Below are positions 9,142-17,363 of a stretch of DNA of 64,000 nucleotides, piece after piece. A program made the position numbers and the translations under genes. Position 1 is the first letter of the stretch. The number at the start of each line of letters is the position of its first letter. A model generated the notes under the pieces. It was not told the origin of the DNA and searched no databases. It was given only the letters and a program-made list of their open reading frames with translations. The DNA is from Paludibacter jiangxiensis (GTDB taxonomy: Bacteria > Bacteroidota > Bacteroidia > Bacteroidales > Paludibacteraceae), in NCBI RefSeq assembly GCF_001618385.1, contig NZ_BDCR01000002.1:124001-188000 (forward strand). Direction: 5' to 3'.

Positions 9142-9733
9142 GAGGCTGAATAGTTTTTTTATACTATCAGTATTGTAAACGTTAGAAATGAATCTGTCAT
9201 GGCTTTCCTTAAGTAAGATTTTTTTTGTCAATTTTTGCAGAAGGCGCCTGATGTCATCGGAAGAATTTCCAAGGCTTTTAGTCGCGCTCTCTTAAACGGG
9301 AGAAAATATTGAGGTTCTTTTGAAAAGGGTAAGATGAGACAATGAGGAAATATTTTCATTCCGCAAAATCAAAGCCATGATCGAGGATGCAAAATTAATG
9401 ATGGCTTTCGGTGATTAATTAATCTAAATTGAATATATAAAATAATTTGTTTATTAAAATAAATATTGTATGTTTGTGTAGTTAAAAATTATTGAAAAAC
9501 AAATTAAGTGTGTTTTTGCAGGAATAGATAGTTTGATAGTAGTAAAATCTAAAAGAGAGAGATAATCAAGAGGGTACATTTTTTGAAGTTTTGAATATTC
9601 AGAAAGGCATCATTCTGATGATTCCGTTCTGATTTCAGGGCTCCACCATACAGCAACCAATATCGTGTATGCATTAGCCGCGTTGAAATAAACTATTTTG
9701 GCGTGTGTATGCTGCATGAGAATAATTATATAA
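9142..9733. other. Intergenic region with a promoter and a long leader
   Basis: About 590 bp without a supported gene. A start-less open frame of 26 codons at 9338-9418 (ending KIKAMIEDAKLMMAFGD) could be a gene remnant, but it is too short to judge. The 9420-9500 part is extremely AT-rich and holds the promoter annotated separately. Confidence 0.5.
9446..9476 (+). promoter_or_regulatory. Bacteroidota promoter upstream of the methyltransferase/collar locus
   Basis: TTTG (9446-9449), 19-nt spacer, TATGTTTG (9469-9476): an exact match to TTTG-N19-TAnnTTTG. Transcription would start near 9484, leaving a leader of about 250 nt before ATG 9734. Confidence 0.7.
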
Positions 9734-10762
9734 ATGGATCAAACCTCTGATATCTCAATTGTACGAAACGCAGTCCGGACTCTTTTGGATTGTGCCGATG
9801 ATTTCTTTATCATGAAACAATCGGTTGATGCGCTTTACAACGTCTTCAGTCGTATTGCCGGTGTTTCACCTGCGCAAATTGGTGTTGATAAGGATATTAT
9901 ACTGCCTTCGGGTAAGGCCATTTCTCCCTCAGCCGCAGCTCATTGCCTGCTTGAAATGAAACGGACTGCCGTCTTTCTGCGCGGCATTCATCAGTCTGTA
10001 TTACAAAAACTAAACAACCGGGCTGACAAACCCGTCCGCATACTGTATGCCGGCACAGGCCCCTACGGAACACTTGTCATTCCGCTTTTGCCCCTTTTTA
10101 CTCCCGACAAAATTCAGATCGACTTGTTGGATATCAATCCAGCCTCACTCGAAGCCTTGCAAAAACTAATCGACGAGTTACAGCTTAACGAGTATATCGG
10201 TTCCGTTTTTTGTGAAGATGCTACCACTTTCACTCTAAGTCGTAATTACGATATAGCTATTTCCGAAACCATGCTGGCCTGCCTTAAAAGCGAACCGCAG
10301 GTTGCCGTTATGCAAAACATTATTCCGCAGTTACACCCGGAAGCCATTTTTATACCCGAAGAAATACGCATAGACGCAGCCCTTACCAATCCGAAAATGG
10401 AACAGGACAGGTTGCTCTATTATGAAAACGAAGCTCCACCTTTCCGTCGCATTGAATTAGGCAATGTGTTTACGGTAAATAAGAAGACCCTCGACATTGA
10501 CCGTATGCAAAAAATTATTGAGATTCCTGATGAAAAAGACTTTCCGGTACTCAAACTTTTCACAACGGTAAAAGTGTTTGGCGACGAACTATTGAGTGAA
10601 AACGATTCGAGCATTACGCTCCCCGTTAATTTTTACGATTTGCGAAAAAAAACGGCTCAGCACATCGTCTTTTGGTATGTACAGGGCGAAAAACCGTATA
10701 TCGAAAGCCGGGTAGTTCGCACTCCAGCCCTTTATCAAACAGAGATTATGAACGCTTTATAA
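9734..10762 (+). CDS. SAM-dependent methyltransferase with PRMT-like double-E loop
   Basis: 342 aa, cytosolic. An N-terminal helical region of about 100 residues precedes a Rossmann methyltransferase fold: motif I 'LYAGTGPYGT' (residues 104-113) and motif II acidic residue in 'LLDINPAS' (Asp133), with 'FCEDATTF' following. Then 'ISETMLACLKSEPQ' gives Glu178 and Glu187 nine residues apart. This matches the spacing of the double-E loop that holds the guanidino group in protein arginine methyltransferases, and it is followed by a '...LHPEAIFIPEEIRI' strand like the start of a PRMT beta-barrel. The substrate is unknown. It is the first gene of a group with a tail-collar protein 43 nt downstream. 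By eye its codon third positions are richer in C than in the genes before 9 kb. Confidence 0.72.
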   Translation: MDQTSDISIVRNAVRTLLDCADDFFIMKQSVDALYNVFSRIAGVSPAQIGVDKDIILPSGKAISPSAAAHCLLEMKRTAVFLRGIHQSVLQKLNNRADKPVRILYAGTGPYGTLVIPLLPLFTPDKIQIDLLDINPASLEALQKLIDELQLNEYIGSVFCEDATTFTLSRNYDIAISETMLACLKSEPQVAVMQNIIPQLHPEAIFIPEEIRIDAALTNPKMEQDRLLYYENEAPPFRRIELGNVFTVNKKTLDIDRMQKIIEIPDEKDFPVLKLFTTVKVFGDELLSENDSSITLPVNFYDLRKKTAQHIVFWYVQGEKPYIESRVVRTPALYQTEIMNAL

Positions 10763-10805
10763 TCAGTAATTAATTTCAGTATTAACTTTTTTAATCTTTA
10801 ACATT

Positions 10806-11501
10806 ATGGATGAAGCTTTTATTGGCGCAATTTTCGCTTGGCCTATCAGCTGGTGCCCTTTGTCTTATTCTTATTGCAACGGTACTCAATTAAGCGTTGC
10901 TCAAAATCAGGCACTCTATTCTCTACTTGGCACTGCCTTTGGTGGAAGTATAGGTAAAACTTTCAATTTGCCCAATTTACAGGGGCGAACGATTGTCGGT
11001 GCAACCAATATGGGAGGAACATACCCATCCGGCGTTAACATTCCTTCTGCTTATGTCTTTGCTTCTGGCGGAGGGTCTGATATAGTAACATTATCAGCAG
11101 CACAGGCACCCCTCATGTCGCATAGCCATACAGCTATCATTGCTGGTACAGCTACAGCAACATTAACAGGACTTACCGCGACCGGTGCCTTAAAAGCAAC
11201 AGCTCAGGCTGGTACAACCAATACTCCGGGAAGCTCGGTTAGCCCGGCTAGGGTTCCAGATACAGGATCGGGAGATTCTATTCAGGCTTATGGTGCTCCT
11301 GATAACAGCACAACCATGCCTGTTACGGTTACTGTAACCCCGCCTTCCGGAGGGTTACCTGTCGACCTATCGAAGACAACAGTTACGGTTGGAGTTACTC
11401 CTGTGCCATCTATTGTAACTCAACCTCACAACAATATGCAACCCTTCCTTGCGCTTAATTACATAATAGCACTGGAAGGTCTTTATCCGCAACGCCAATA
11501 A
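10806..11501 (+). CDS. Phage tail-collar domain protein (microcystin-dependent protein MdpB-like)
   Basis: 231 aa. The N-terminus 'MDEAFIGAIFAWPISWCP' through 'YCNGTQLSVAQNQALYSLLGTAFGG' and 'FNLPNLQGRT' is the tail-collar domain (PF07484 type) at about residues 5-65. The middle is Thr/Ala/Gly-rich with 'MSHSHT', and the C-terminus 'HNNMQPFLALNYIIALEGLYP' is the standard ending of MdpB-like proteins. Phage relatives form trimeric fibre tips; bacterial stand-alone copies have no settled function. No signal peptide. There are no other tail genes around it, so this is not a prophage tail module. It is followed by a 13-bp hairpin at 11514-11543. Confidence 0.88.
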   Translation: MDEAFIGAIFAWPISWCPLSYSYCNGTQLSVAQNQALYSLLGTAFGGSIGKTFNLPNLQGRTIVGATNMGGTYPSGVNIPSAYVFASGGGSDIVTLSAAQAPLMSHSHTAIIAGTATATLTGLTATGALKATAQAGTTNTPGSSVSPARVPDTGSGDSIQAYGAPDNSTTMPVTVTVTPPSGGLPVDLSKTTVTVGVTPVPSIVTQPHNNMQPFLALNYIIALEGLYPQRQ

Positions 11502-11513
11502 AAATGAGAAAAT

Positions 11514-11543
11514 AAATACGTGGTACTTTTGTGCCACGTATTT
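11514..11543 (+). terminator. Perfect stem-loop between the collar and binding-protein genes
   Basis: AAATACGTGGTAC (11514-11526), loop TTTT, GTGCCACGTATTT (11531-11543): 13 bp with one G-U pair. The T-run after it is weak (AATAGTTT), so it may be a leaky terminator or an mRNA end that lowers expression of the next gene relative to the collar protein. Confidence 0.6.
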
Positions 11544-11566
11544 AATAGTTTAATAAACACATTGTC

Positions 11567-12727
11567 ATGTCACCATTAAAAATCGGCCTTTTAGCTTACA
11601 ATTCCTCGGTTTATCCTCACGCTCATCACGATTTTGTGAACGGCTTCTATGCTGCTTTGCCCTCTCAAATAGCCCGTGGACATTTTCAATTTATCCCTGA
11701 ATATATTAAAGCTCCTACGGTTGCACATGTAAAAGAATCGGCACAAAAACTAGTGGGATTCGATCAGGTTGATATTCTCTCGGGGCTCATCAATTATAAA
11801 GCCGTGCCGGATATTGTACCGCTGGTAGAACGCCATAAAAAGATTGCGTTCTTTTATGATATGGGCGAGCTTATCCCTTATACCCAGCATATCTCCAATC
11901 ATGTTTTTTTTAACAGTTTCCAGTACTGGCAATCGGAATATGCACTGGGTTATTGGGCATTTAAGGAATTTGGCGATAAAGGCTCGGTCGTCATGTCGCT
12001 TTACGATGCCGGATACCATTTGCAGAGTGCATTCCGACAAGGGGCTATTGCCGCAGGCTCGCAGGAGATCGATTATTGTGTATTGCACGATAATCCGACT
12101 CAATCGCAGGTAAAAGACAAAGCCCGACTTCTTCTGGAAAAATTCAAAACTACATTACCATCATTTATCCATGCCATTTTCTGTGGATCGGAAGTATTCG
12201 AGTTTCTCGAAGAATTTAACCAATCGGGATTAAAGGGAAAGATTCCCCTGTTGGTGACAGCCCACATGGCTTCCGAAGAAATGGTGTCTCAGGTGGCCAA
12301 TATGGGCATTTCCATGTATGCAGCCTCAATGTATAACTATTACTCGCCCGATAAACTAAACCTGCAATTTAAATTGGCTTTCGAAGCCCTCACAGGCCGT
12401 AAAGCCAATGCTATTGCTCTGATGGGTTACGAAATGGGACTGGCCTTGGTTCAGCTACTCCCAGAATTGCAAAAAAGGGACTGGCCAACCATTATTAACC
12501 TTCTTAAAAAAGAAACCGTACGCAGTCCTCGTGGCGAACGAAACTTTTACCTCGATTCCGATTATGCCATCCCTACCATCGATATCGAGAAAATTGAGGT
12601 AAGAAACCAACGTATAAACAAGATGATTGTAGCTCAGGGCAAAGCCCTTAAATACAATCATTACATCTTCGAAGAAATACACCGTGAAAACGTAACAGGC
12701 TGGCAGAATCCCTACCTCTGCGTTTAG
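11567..12727 (+). CDS. Periplasmic-binding-protein-fold protein (ABC substrate-binding, type I) without signal peptide
   Basis: 386 aa. It starts directly with the first strand of the fold (MSPLKIGLLAYNSSVYP), followed by 'FVNGFYAALP', 'VDILSGLINYKAVPDIVPLV' and 'KIAFFYDMGELIP', the order seen in LivK/Peripla_BP_6 ligand-binding proteins. Later segments 'HAIFCGSEVFEFLEEF' and 'ALMGYEMGLALVQLLPEL' fit the second lobe and hinge. There is no export signal, lipobox or fused transmembrane/kinase domain, and no ABC permease or ATPase nearby, so a cytosolic sensor or scaffold role is possible. It lies between the collar gene and the T9SS cargo gene (34 nt gap), so it is probably part of the same unit. 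Confidence 0.72.
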   Translation: MSPLKIGLLAYNSSVYPHAHHDFVNGFYAALPSQIARGHFQFIPEYIKAPTVAHVKESAQKLVGFDQVDILSGLINYKAVPDIVPLVERHKKIAFFYDMGELIPYTQHISNHVFFNSFQYWQSEYALGYWAFKEFGDKGSVVMSLYDAGYHLQSAFRQGAIAAGSQEIDYCVLHDNPTQSQVKDKARLLLEKFKTTLPSFIHAIFCGSEVFEFLEEFNQSGLKGKIPLLVTAHMASEEMVSQVANMGISMYAASMYNYYSPDKLNLQFKLAFEALTGRKANAIALMGYEMGLALVQLLPELQKRDWPTIINLLKKETVRSPRGERNFYLDSDYAIPTIDIEKIEVRNQRINKMIVAQGKALKYNHYIFEEIHRENVTGWQNPYLCV

Positions 12728-12761
12728 ACTTAATCATAGTCAATAACTAAAACAAGTAATT

Positions 12762-15700
12762 ATGAAAAAGTTTTTTACTCTAATCTTCTTTCTGGCTTTG
12801 TCGAGTCAGATAATCTTTGCATTCTCTGGCTTAGGAAGTGGTACTTCCGGTGATCCTTATCAGGTAACAACTGCGGCACAACTGGCTGAAGTTAGATATA
12901 GCTTAGCTGCTTATTACAAGCAAATGAATGATATTGACCTCAGCAGTTATTCCAATTGGACTGCGATAGGGGCTACGGTAACTACAGGCTTTACCGGAAC
13001 TTATGATGGGAATAGCTATAAAATTACCGGATTAAAAATCATAAGCACTACAGCCTTATATAATGGATTATTTGGAGTTATAGGCGATGGAACGACATGG
13101 GGGCTGGGAACCGTAAAAAATCTAGGAATTGACGGAGCAAATATCACTGTAACACATCATTATTCAGGAATACTTGTAGGATATAATTATGGTGGTGTTA
13201 TTCAAAATTGTTACACCACAGGGACAATCAGTAGTTCTGCTAATACTGTTGGTGGATTTGCAGGATCTACTAAAGGAACTATTAATTCTTGTTATTCAAC
13301 TGCCACAGTAAATGGAAGTACTTCCGTAACACAAAATGCTGGAGGATTTGCTGGATCTCAATTAGCTTTTACTGGTCAGACCCCTACTATTCAGAATTGC
13401 TATGCAACAGGTCCTGTGCGCGGGCAAACATATGTTGGTGGATTTATAGGATTTAGAAACAATAACTCCAATGTAATAAATAGTTACTCAGTTGGTGGTG
13501 TCAGTGGAACAACTATAGGAGGATTCGCAGGGACTACAGGAACTGGTTCTACGGCAAATTGTTTTTGGGATACAAATACATCAGGACTATCAACATCGCC
13601 AGGTTCAGAAATCGGTAAAACAACAACAGAAATGCAAACAGCATCAACCTTTAGTTCTGCAAGCTGGAGTGCATCAGATTGGATTCTGAAGGATGGAAGT
13701 TATCCTAAATTGGCATGGCAATTACCTTCTGTAACGGCAATATCACCAACGAGCGGTACAACAGGAACATCTGTCTTAATAACCGGAACCAACTTCACAG
13801 GTGCAACAGCAGTGAACTTTGGAAGTACTGCGGCTACAAGTTATACAGTTAATTCATCTACTTCTATTACAGCAACTGCACCATCAGGCTCAGGAACCGT
13901 AGATGTCATTGTTACAACCTCTGACGGCACCAGTGCAACCAGCAGTAATGATAAGTTTACTTATGTTGCAGCCCCCACGGTTACTAGTCTTTCTCCAACA
14001 AGCGGACCTACAACAGGAGGTACTTCGGTTTCAATTACCGGTACAAACTTTACCGGAGCTACTGCTGTTAAGTTTGGCAGTACCAATGCTACTAGCTATA
14101 CAGTTAACTCTGCCACTCAAATTACTGCTACTTTGCCTGCAAATTCTGCCGGAACGGTTGACATAACAGTTACCACAATCGGAGGAGCCAGTGCGACTTC
14201 CAGTAGCGACCAGTTTACTTATGTTGCAGCTCCCTCTATTAGCAGTATATCTCCCACAAGCGGGCCAACCTCTGGTACTACATCGGTGACCATTACTGGT
14301 ACTAATTTATCGGGGACTACTGCTGTAAAGTTTGGCAGTACTAATGCTACAGGCTTTACAGTTAACTCTGCCACTCAAATTACTGCTACTTCGCCTGCAA
14401 ATTCTGCCGGAACGGTTGATATAACAGTTACCACAATCGGAGGAACCAGTGCGACTTCCAGTAGCGACCAGTTTACTTATGTTGCAGCCCCCACGGTTAC
14501 TAGTCTTTCTCCAACAAGCGGACCTACAACAGGCGGCACTTCGGTTTCAATTACCGGTACAAACTTTACCGGAGCTACTGCTGTTAAGTTTGGCAGTACT
14601 AATGCTACAGGCTTTACTGTTAATTCGTCTACTTCTATTACGGCTACATCACCTGCCGGTTCTGCCGGAGCCGCTGATATCACAGTAACTACAACCGGAG
14701 GTACAAGTGCTACCGGCAGCAGCGACCAGTTTACTTATGTTGCAGCCCCCACGGTTACTAGTCTTTCACCAACAAGCGGACCTACAACAGGAGGCACTTC
14801 GGTTTCAATTACCGGTACAAACTTTACCGGAGCTACTGCTGTTAAGTTTGGCAGTACTAATGCTACAGGCTTTACTGTTAATTCGTCTACTTCTATTACG
14901 GCTACATCACCTGCCGGTTCTGCCGGAGCCGCTGATATCACAGTAACTACAACCGGAGGTACAAGTGCTACCGGCAGCAGCGACCAGTTTACTTATGTTG
15001 CAGCCCCCACGGTTACTAGTCTTTCTCCAACAAGCGGACCTACAACAGGAGGTACCTCGGTTTCAATTACCGGTACAAACTTTACCGGAGCTACTGCTGT
15101 TAAGTTTGGCAGTACTAATGCTACAGGCTTTACTGTTAATTCGTCTACTTCTATTACGGCTACATCACCTGCAGGTTCTGCCGGAGCCGCTGATATCACA
15201 GTAACTACAACCGGAGGAACCAGTGCTACAGGGGGTAGTGACCAGTTTACGTATGTGGTAGCCCCCACGGTTACAAGTATTTCTCCACCGAGCGGCCCTT
15301 TGGCGGGTGGAAGATCGGTTACTATCACAGGAACTAACCTGTCTGGAGCAACAGCTGTGAAGTTTGGCACAAGTACAGCCTCCATCACATCCAACACGTC
15401 TACGCAAATTGTAGCAACTTCGCCTGCGGGGGCTGCCGGAACGGTTGATATAACAGTAACTACAGCAGGAGGTACCAGTGCGACTTCCAATAGCGACCAG
15501 TTTACGTATTCAACTACTACCGGCATTGATGATGCTAAGTTAGACGGAGTGACGATTTATCCGAATCCGGTTGATGATCGCTTGTACATTAAAGGTGTTG
15601 ATGAAGGTGAAATAGCTGTTTATGATATGGGAGGTTGCAAGGTTATTTCAGCGATTCTTGCAAATGCTCAAGCCGTGGATGTTTCAGGCTTGGCAAAAGG

Positions 15701-15764
15701 AGTCTACACGGTTCGTATTACAACTCCAAATGGAAGAGTAGAGAAAAAACTGGTGAAGAAATGA
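12762..15764 (+). CDS. Secreted GLUG/IPT-repeat surface protein with T9SS C-terminal sorting domain
   Basis: 1000 aa. Signal peptide MKKFFTLIFFLALSSQIIFA. Residues about 25-320 hold GLUG-type repeats ('GGFAGSTKGTINSCYSTATVNG', 'YVGGFIGF', 'IGGFAGT'). Then come seven IPT/TIG immunoglobulin-like domains ('PTVTSLSPTSGPTTGGTSVSITG' type), the last six exactly 86 residues each. The final about 75 residues, 'VTIYPNPVDDRLYI' to 'GVYTVRITTPNGRVEKKLVKK', form a Por-secretion (type A) sorting domain, which directs export through the T9SS and surface attachment. It is probably an adhesin or surface filament. Likely cargo of the machinery encoded at 38.4-44.2 kb. Confidence 0.9.
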   Translation: MKKFFTLIFFLALSSQIIFAFSGLGSGTSGDPYQVTTAAQLAEVRYSLAAYYKQMNDIDLSSYSNWTAIGATVTTGFTGTYDGNSYKITGLKIISTTALYNGLFGVIGDGTTWGLGTVKNLGIDGANITVTHHYSGILVGYNYGGVIQNCYTTGTISSSANTVGGFAGSTKGTINSCYSTATVNGSTSVTQNAGGFAGSQLAFTGQTPTIQNCYATGPVRGQTYVGGFIGFRNNNSNVINSYSVGGVSGTTIGGFAGTTGTGSTANCFWDTNTSGLSTSPGSEIGKTTTEMQTASTFSSASWSASDWILKDGSYPKLAWQLPSVTAISPTSGTTGTSVLITGTNFTGATAVNFGSTAATSYTVNSSTSITATAPSGSGTVDVIVTTSDGTSATSSNDKFTYVAAPTVTSLSPTSGPTTGGTSVSITGTNFTGATAVKFGSTNATSYTVNSATQITATLPANSAGTVDITVTTIGGASATSSSDQFTYVAAPSISSISPTSGPTSGTTSVTITGTNLSGTTAVKFGSTNATGFTVNSATQITATSPANSAGTVDITVTTIGGTSATSSSDQFTYVAAPTVTSLSPTSGPTTGGTSVSITGTNFTGATAVKFGSTNATGFTVNSSTSITATSPAGSAGAADITVTTTGGTSATGSSDQFTYVAAPTVTSLSPTSGPTTGGTSVSITGTNFTGATAVKFGSTNATGFTVNSSTSITATSPAGSAGAADITVTTTGGTSATGSSDQFTYVAAPTVTSLSPTSGPTTGGTSVSITGTNFTGATAVKFGSTNATGFTVNSSTSITATSPAGSAGAADITVTTTGGTSATGGSDQFTYVVAPTVTSISPPSGPLAGGRSVTITGTNLSGATAVKFGTSTASITSNTSTQIVATSPAGAAGTVDITVTTAGGTSATSNSDQFTYSTTTGIDDAKLDGVTIYPNPVDDRLYIKGVDEGEIAVYDMGGCKVISAILANAQAVDVSGLAKGVYTVRITTPNGRVEKKLVKK
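13968..15515 (+). repeat. Six tandem 258-bp units encoding IPT domains
   Basis: Units begin at 13968, 14226, 14484, 14742, 15000 and 15258, each 258 bp (86 codons). Units starting at 14484, 14742 and 15000 are almost identical in DNA; the first, second and last are more diverged. This indicates recent expansion by slippage or recombination, and copy number may vary between strains. Confidence 0.9.
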
Positions 15765-15834
15765 GCCTTTTTGTAAGCAGATAATGATTAAGTAAACAAT
15801 GAGGATGGAATAAACTTCTTCTGTTTTTCTGTAG

Positions 15835-15890
15835 ACAGGGTTATTGTTGAGTTTTTATCCAAGAAAAGCTTTGCGATAACCCTGTTTTTA
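15835..15890 (+). terminator. Terminator of the GLUG/IPT protein gene
   Basis: ACAGGGTTAT (15835-15844) pairs with ATAACCCTGT (15876-15885), followed by TTTTTA. The loop is long (31 nt) and may fold further. Confidence 0.65.
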
Positions 15891-16024
15891 TAAGCTGTTT
15901 GCTGCAAGATTGTTATTTACCCTGTTTTTGACAATTTTGCTCACATGCTAACGAAAATAAATTGTTAATTTTGCGTCAGGAATATCCAAACAATAAAAAT
16001 CTGATTAACCTTTTTGAAAATCCA

Positions 16025-17179
16025 ATGAGTTCAAAGCATTCTCCATTAACCGTTTTTTCTGATACCAAACGTCACTATGAGATTTTGGATAGCCTGCGTG
16101 GAGTAGCGGCTGTGATGGTGGTAATCTTTCATATCTTCGAAACGTTTTCAGGTGGCGATCACCTCAAGCAAATTGTAAACCACGGCTATCTGGCAGTGGA
16201 TTTTTTCTTTGTGCTATCGGGTTTTGTGATTGGATATGCCTATGACGATCGCTGGGGCAAAATGAGCTTGAAGGGATTCTTCAAACGTCGTATTATTCGC
16301 CTTCATCCGATGATTATTATGGGGATGATTGTCGGAGCCATTGGATTTTACTTTAGTGCCTCTCCAATTGTATTTCCGGGCATCAGTAGTGTGCCGGTTT
16401 GGAAATTGTTGCTCATTATGCTGATTGGTTTTACGCTGATTCCGGTGCCCACGTCGCTGGATATTAGAGGATGGACAGAAATGCACCCGCTTGACGGTCC
16501 GGCATGGTCGCTATTCTTTGAGTATGTGGGTAACATTCTGTATGCGCTGTTTATTCGTAAATTTTCCAATAAATTATTGGCCATTTTGGTTTTTCTTGCC
16601 GGTTGTGCTACTATTCATCTTGCAGTAACCAGTCCTCACGGTGATATGATTGGTGGCTGGTCGCTGGAACCCGCACAATTGCGCATTGGTTTTACCCGTT
16701 TGATGTATCCGTTTTTTGCTGGGCTTTTGCTTTCAAGAATCTGTAAGCCGGGGGAATTCAAACACGCCTTCCTTTGGTGTAGCCTGATGGTGGTTGCTAT
16801 TCTTTCTTTTCCTAGGGTAGGGGGAAGCGAGCATCTGTGGATCAATGGTCTGTACGATTCCTTGACGATTATTTTGGTGTTTCCATTGATAGTTTATCTT
16901 GGAGCAAGCGGTAAAGTAACCGGCAAATATTCATCGAAAATAAGCCGTTTCCTGGGCGATATCTCTTATCCTCTCTATATTACGCATTATCCAATCATTT
17001 ATATTTTCACGGCGTGGGTAGTCGATAATAAAGTACCTCTGAATCAGGCTTGGCCGGCAGGAATACTTGTTCTCGTTTCGTCTGTGATTCTGGCTTATGC
17101 TTGTCTTAAACTCTATGACATACCGGTGCGAACATGGCTGGCAAAGAGATATATGGGCAAGGGTGTCCGGCATAAATGA
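16025..17179 (+). CDS. Acyltransferase 3 family (OafA/YrhL-like) membrane O-acyltransferase
   Basis: 384 aa with about ten membrane helices. Family motifs: 'ILDSLRGVAAVMVVIFHI' with the catalytic-type His in the first helix, 'VDFFFVLSGFVIGYAY' and 'FFKRRIIRLHP'. Enzymes of this family transfer acetyl or other acyl groups to extracytoplasmic glycans; the acceptor here is unknown. ATG 16025 is chosen because the hydrophilic stretch in front of it (possible TTG at 15962) is not part of the family. A terminator at 17219-17262 follows, so it is probably monocistronic. Confidence 0.88.
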   Translation: MSSKHSPLTVFSDTKRHYEILDSLRGVAAVMVVIFHIFETFSGGDHLKQIVNHGYLAVDFFFVLSGFVIGYAYDDRWGKMSLKGFFKRRIIRLHPMIIMGMIVGAIGFYFSASPIVFPGISSVPVWKLLLIMLIGFTLIPVPTSLDIRGWTEMHPLDGPAWSLFFEYVGNILYALFIRKFSNKLLAILVFLAGCATIHLAVTSPHGDMIGGWSLEPAQLRIGFTRLMYPFFAGLLLSRICKPGEFKHAFLWCSLMVVAILSFPRVGGSEHLWINGLYDSLTIILVFPLIVYLGASGKVTGKYSSKISRFLGDISYPLYITHYPIIYIFTAWVVDNKVPLNQAWPAGILVLVSSVILAYACLKLYDIPVRTWLAKRYMGKGVRHK

Positions 17180-17218
17180 TTTTTAACTGATTGCATAGTT
17201 GTTTGCTGTGTTTTCAAA

Positions 17219-17262
17219 GGGAATGGAAATGATTAGAATGCTTATCATTTCCATTCCTTTTT
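17219..17262 (+). terminator. Intrinsic terminator after the acyltransferase gene
   Basis: GGAATGGAAATGAT, loop TAGAATGCTT, then ATCATTTCCATTCC followed by TTTTT: a 14-bp stem with a T-run. Confidence 0.8.
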
Positions 17263-17363
17263 GTAATTTTGGCGCTTGAAAAATAACCGACATAACAGCG
17301 ATGTTAGAGTCACGTGTTGTAGAAGAGAAAATTTAGTGTAGTTAATTTTATTAGTTTTTTAGG

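Noticed and set aside
9338-9418. Short start-less frame ending KIKAMIEDAKLMMAFGD
   Set aside because: Only 26 codons without a start; too short to call a gene remnant.
14993-15526. Open frame opposite the IPT repeats (177 codons), repeated in shorter forms at 14477 and 14735
   Set aside because: A by-product of the 258-bp repeats read backwards; the product is a low-complexity Val/Pro repeat.
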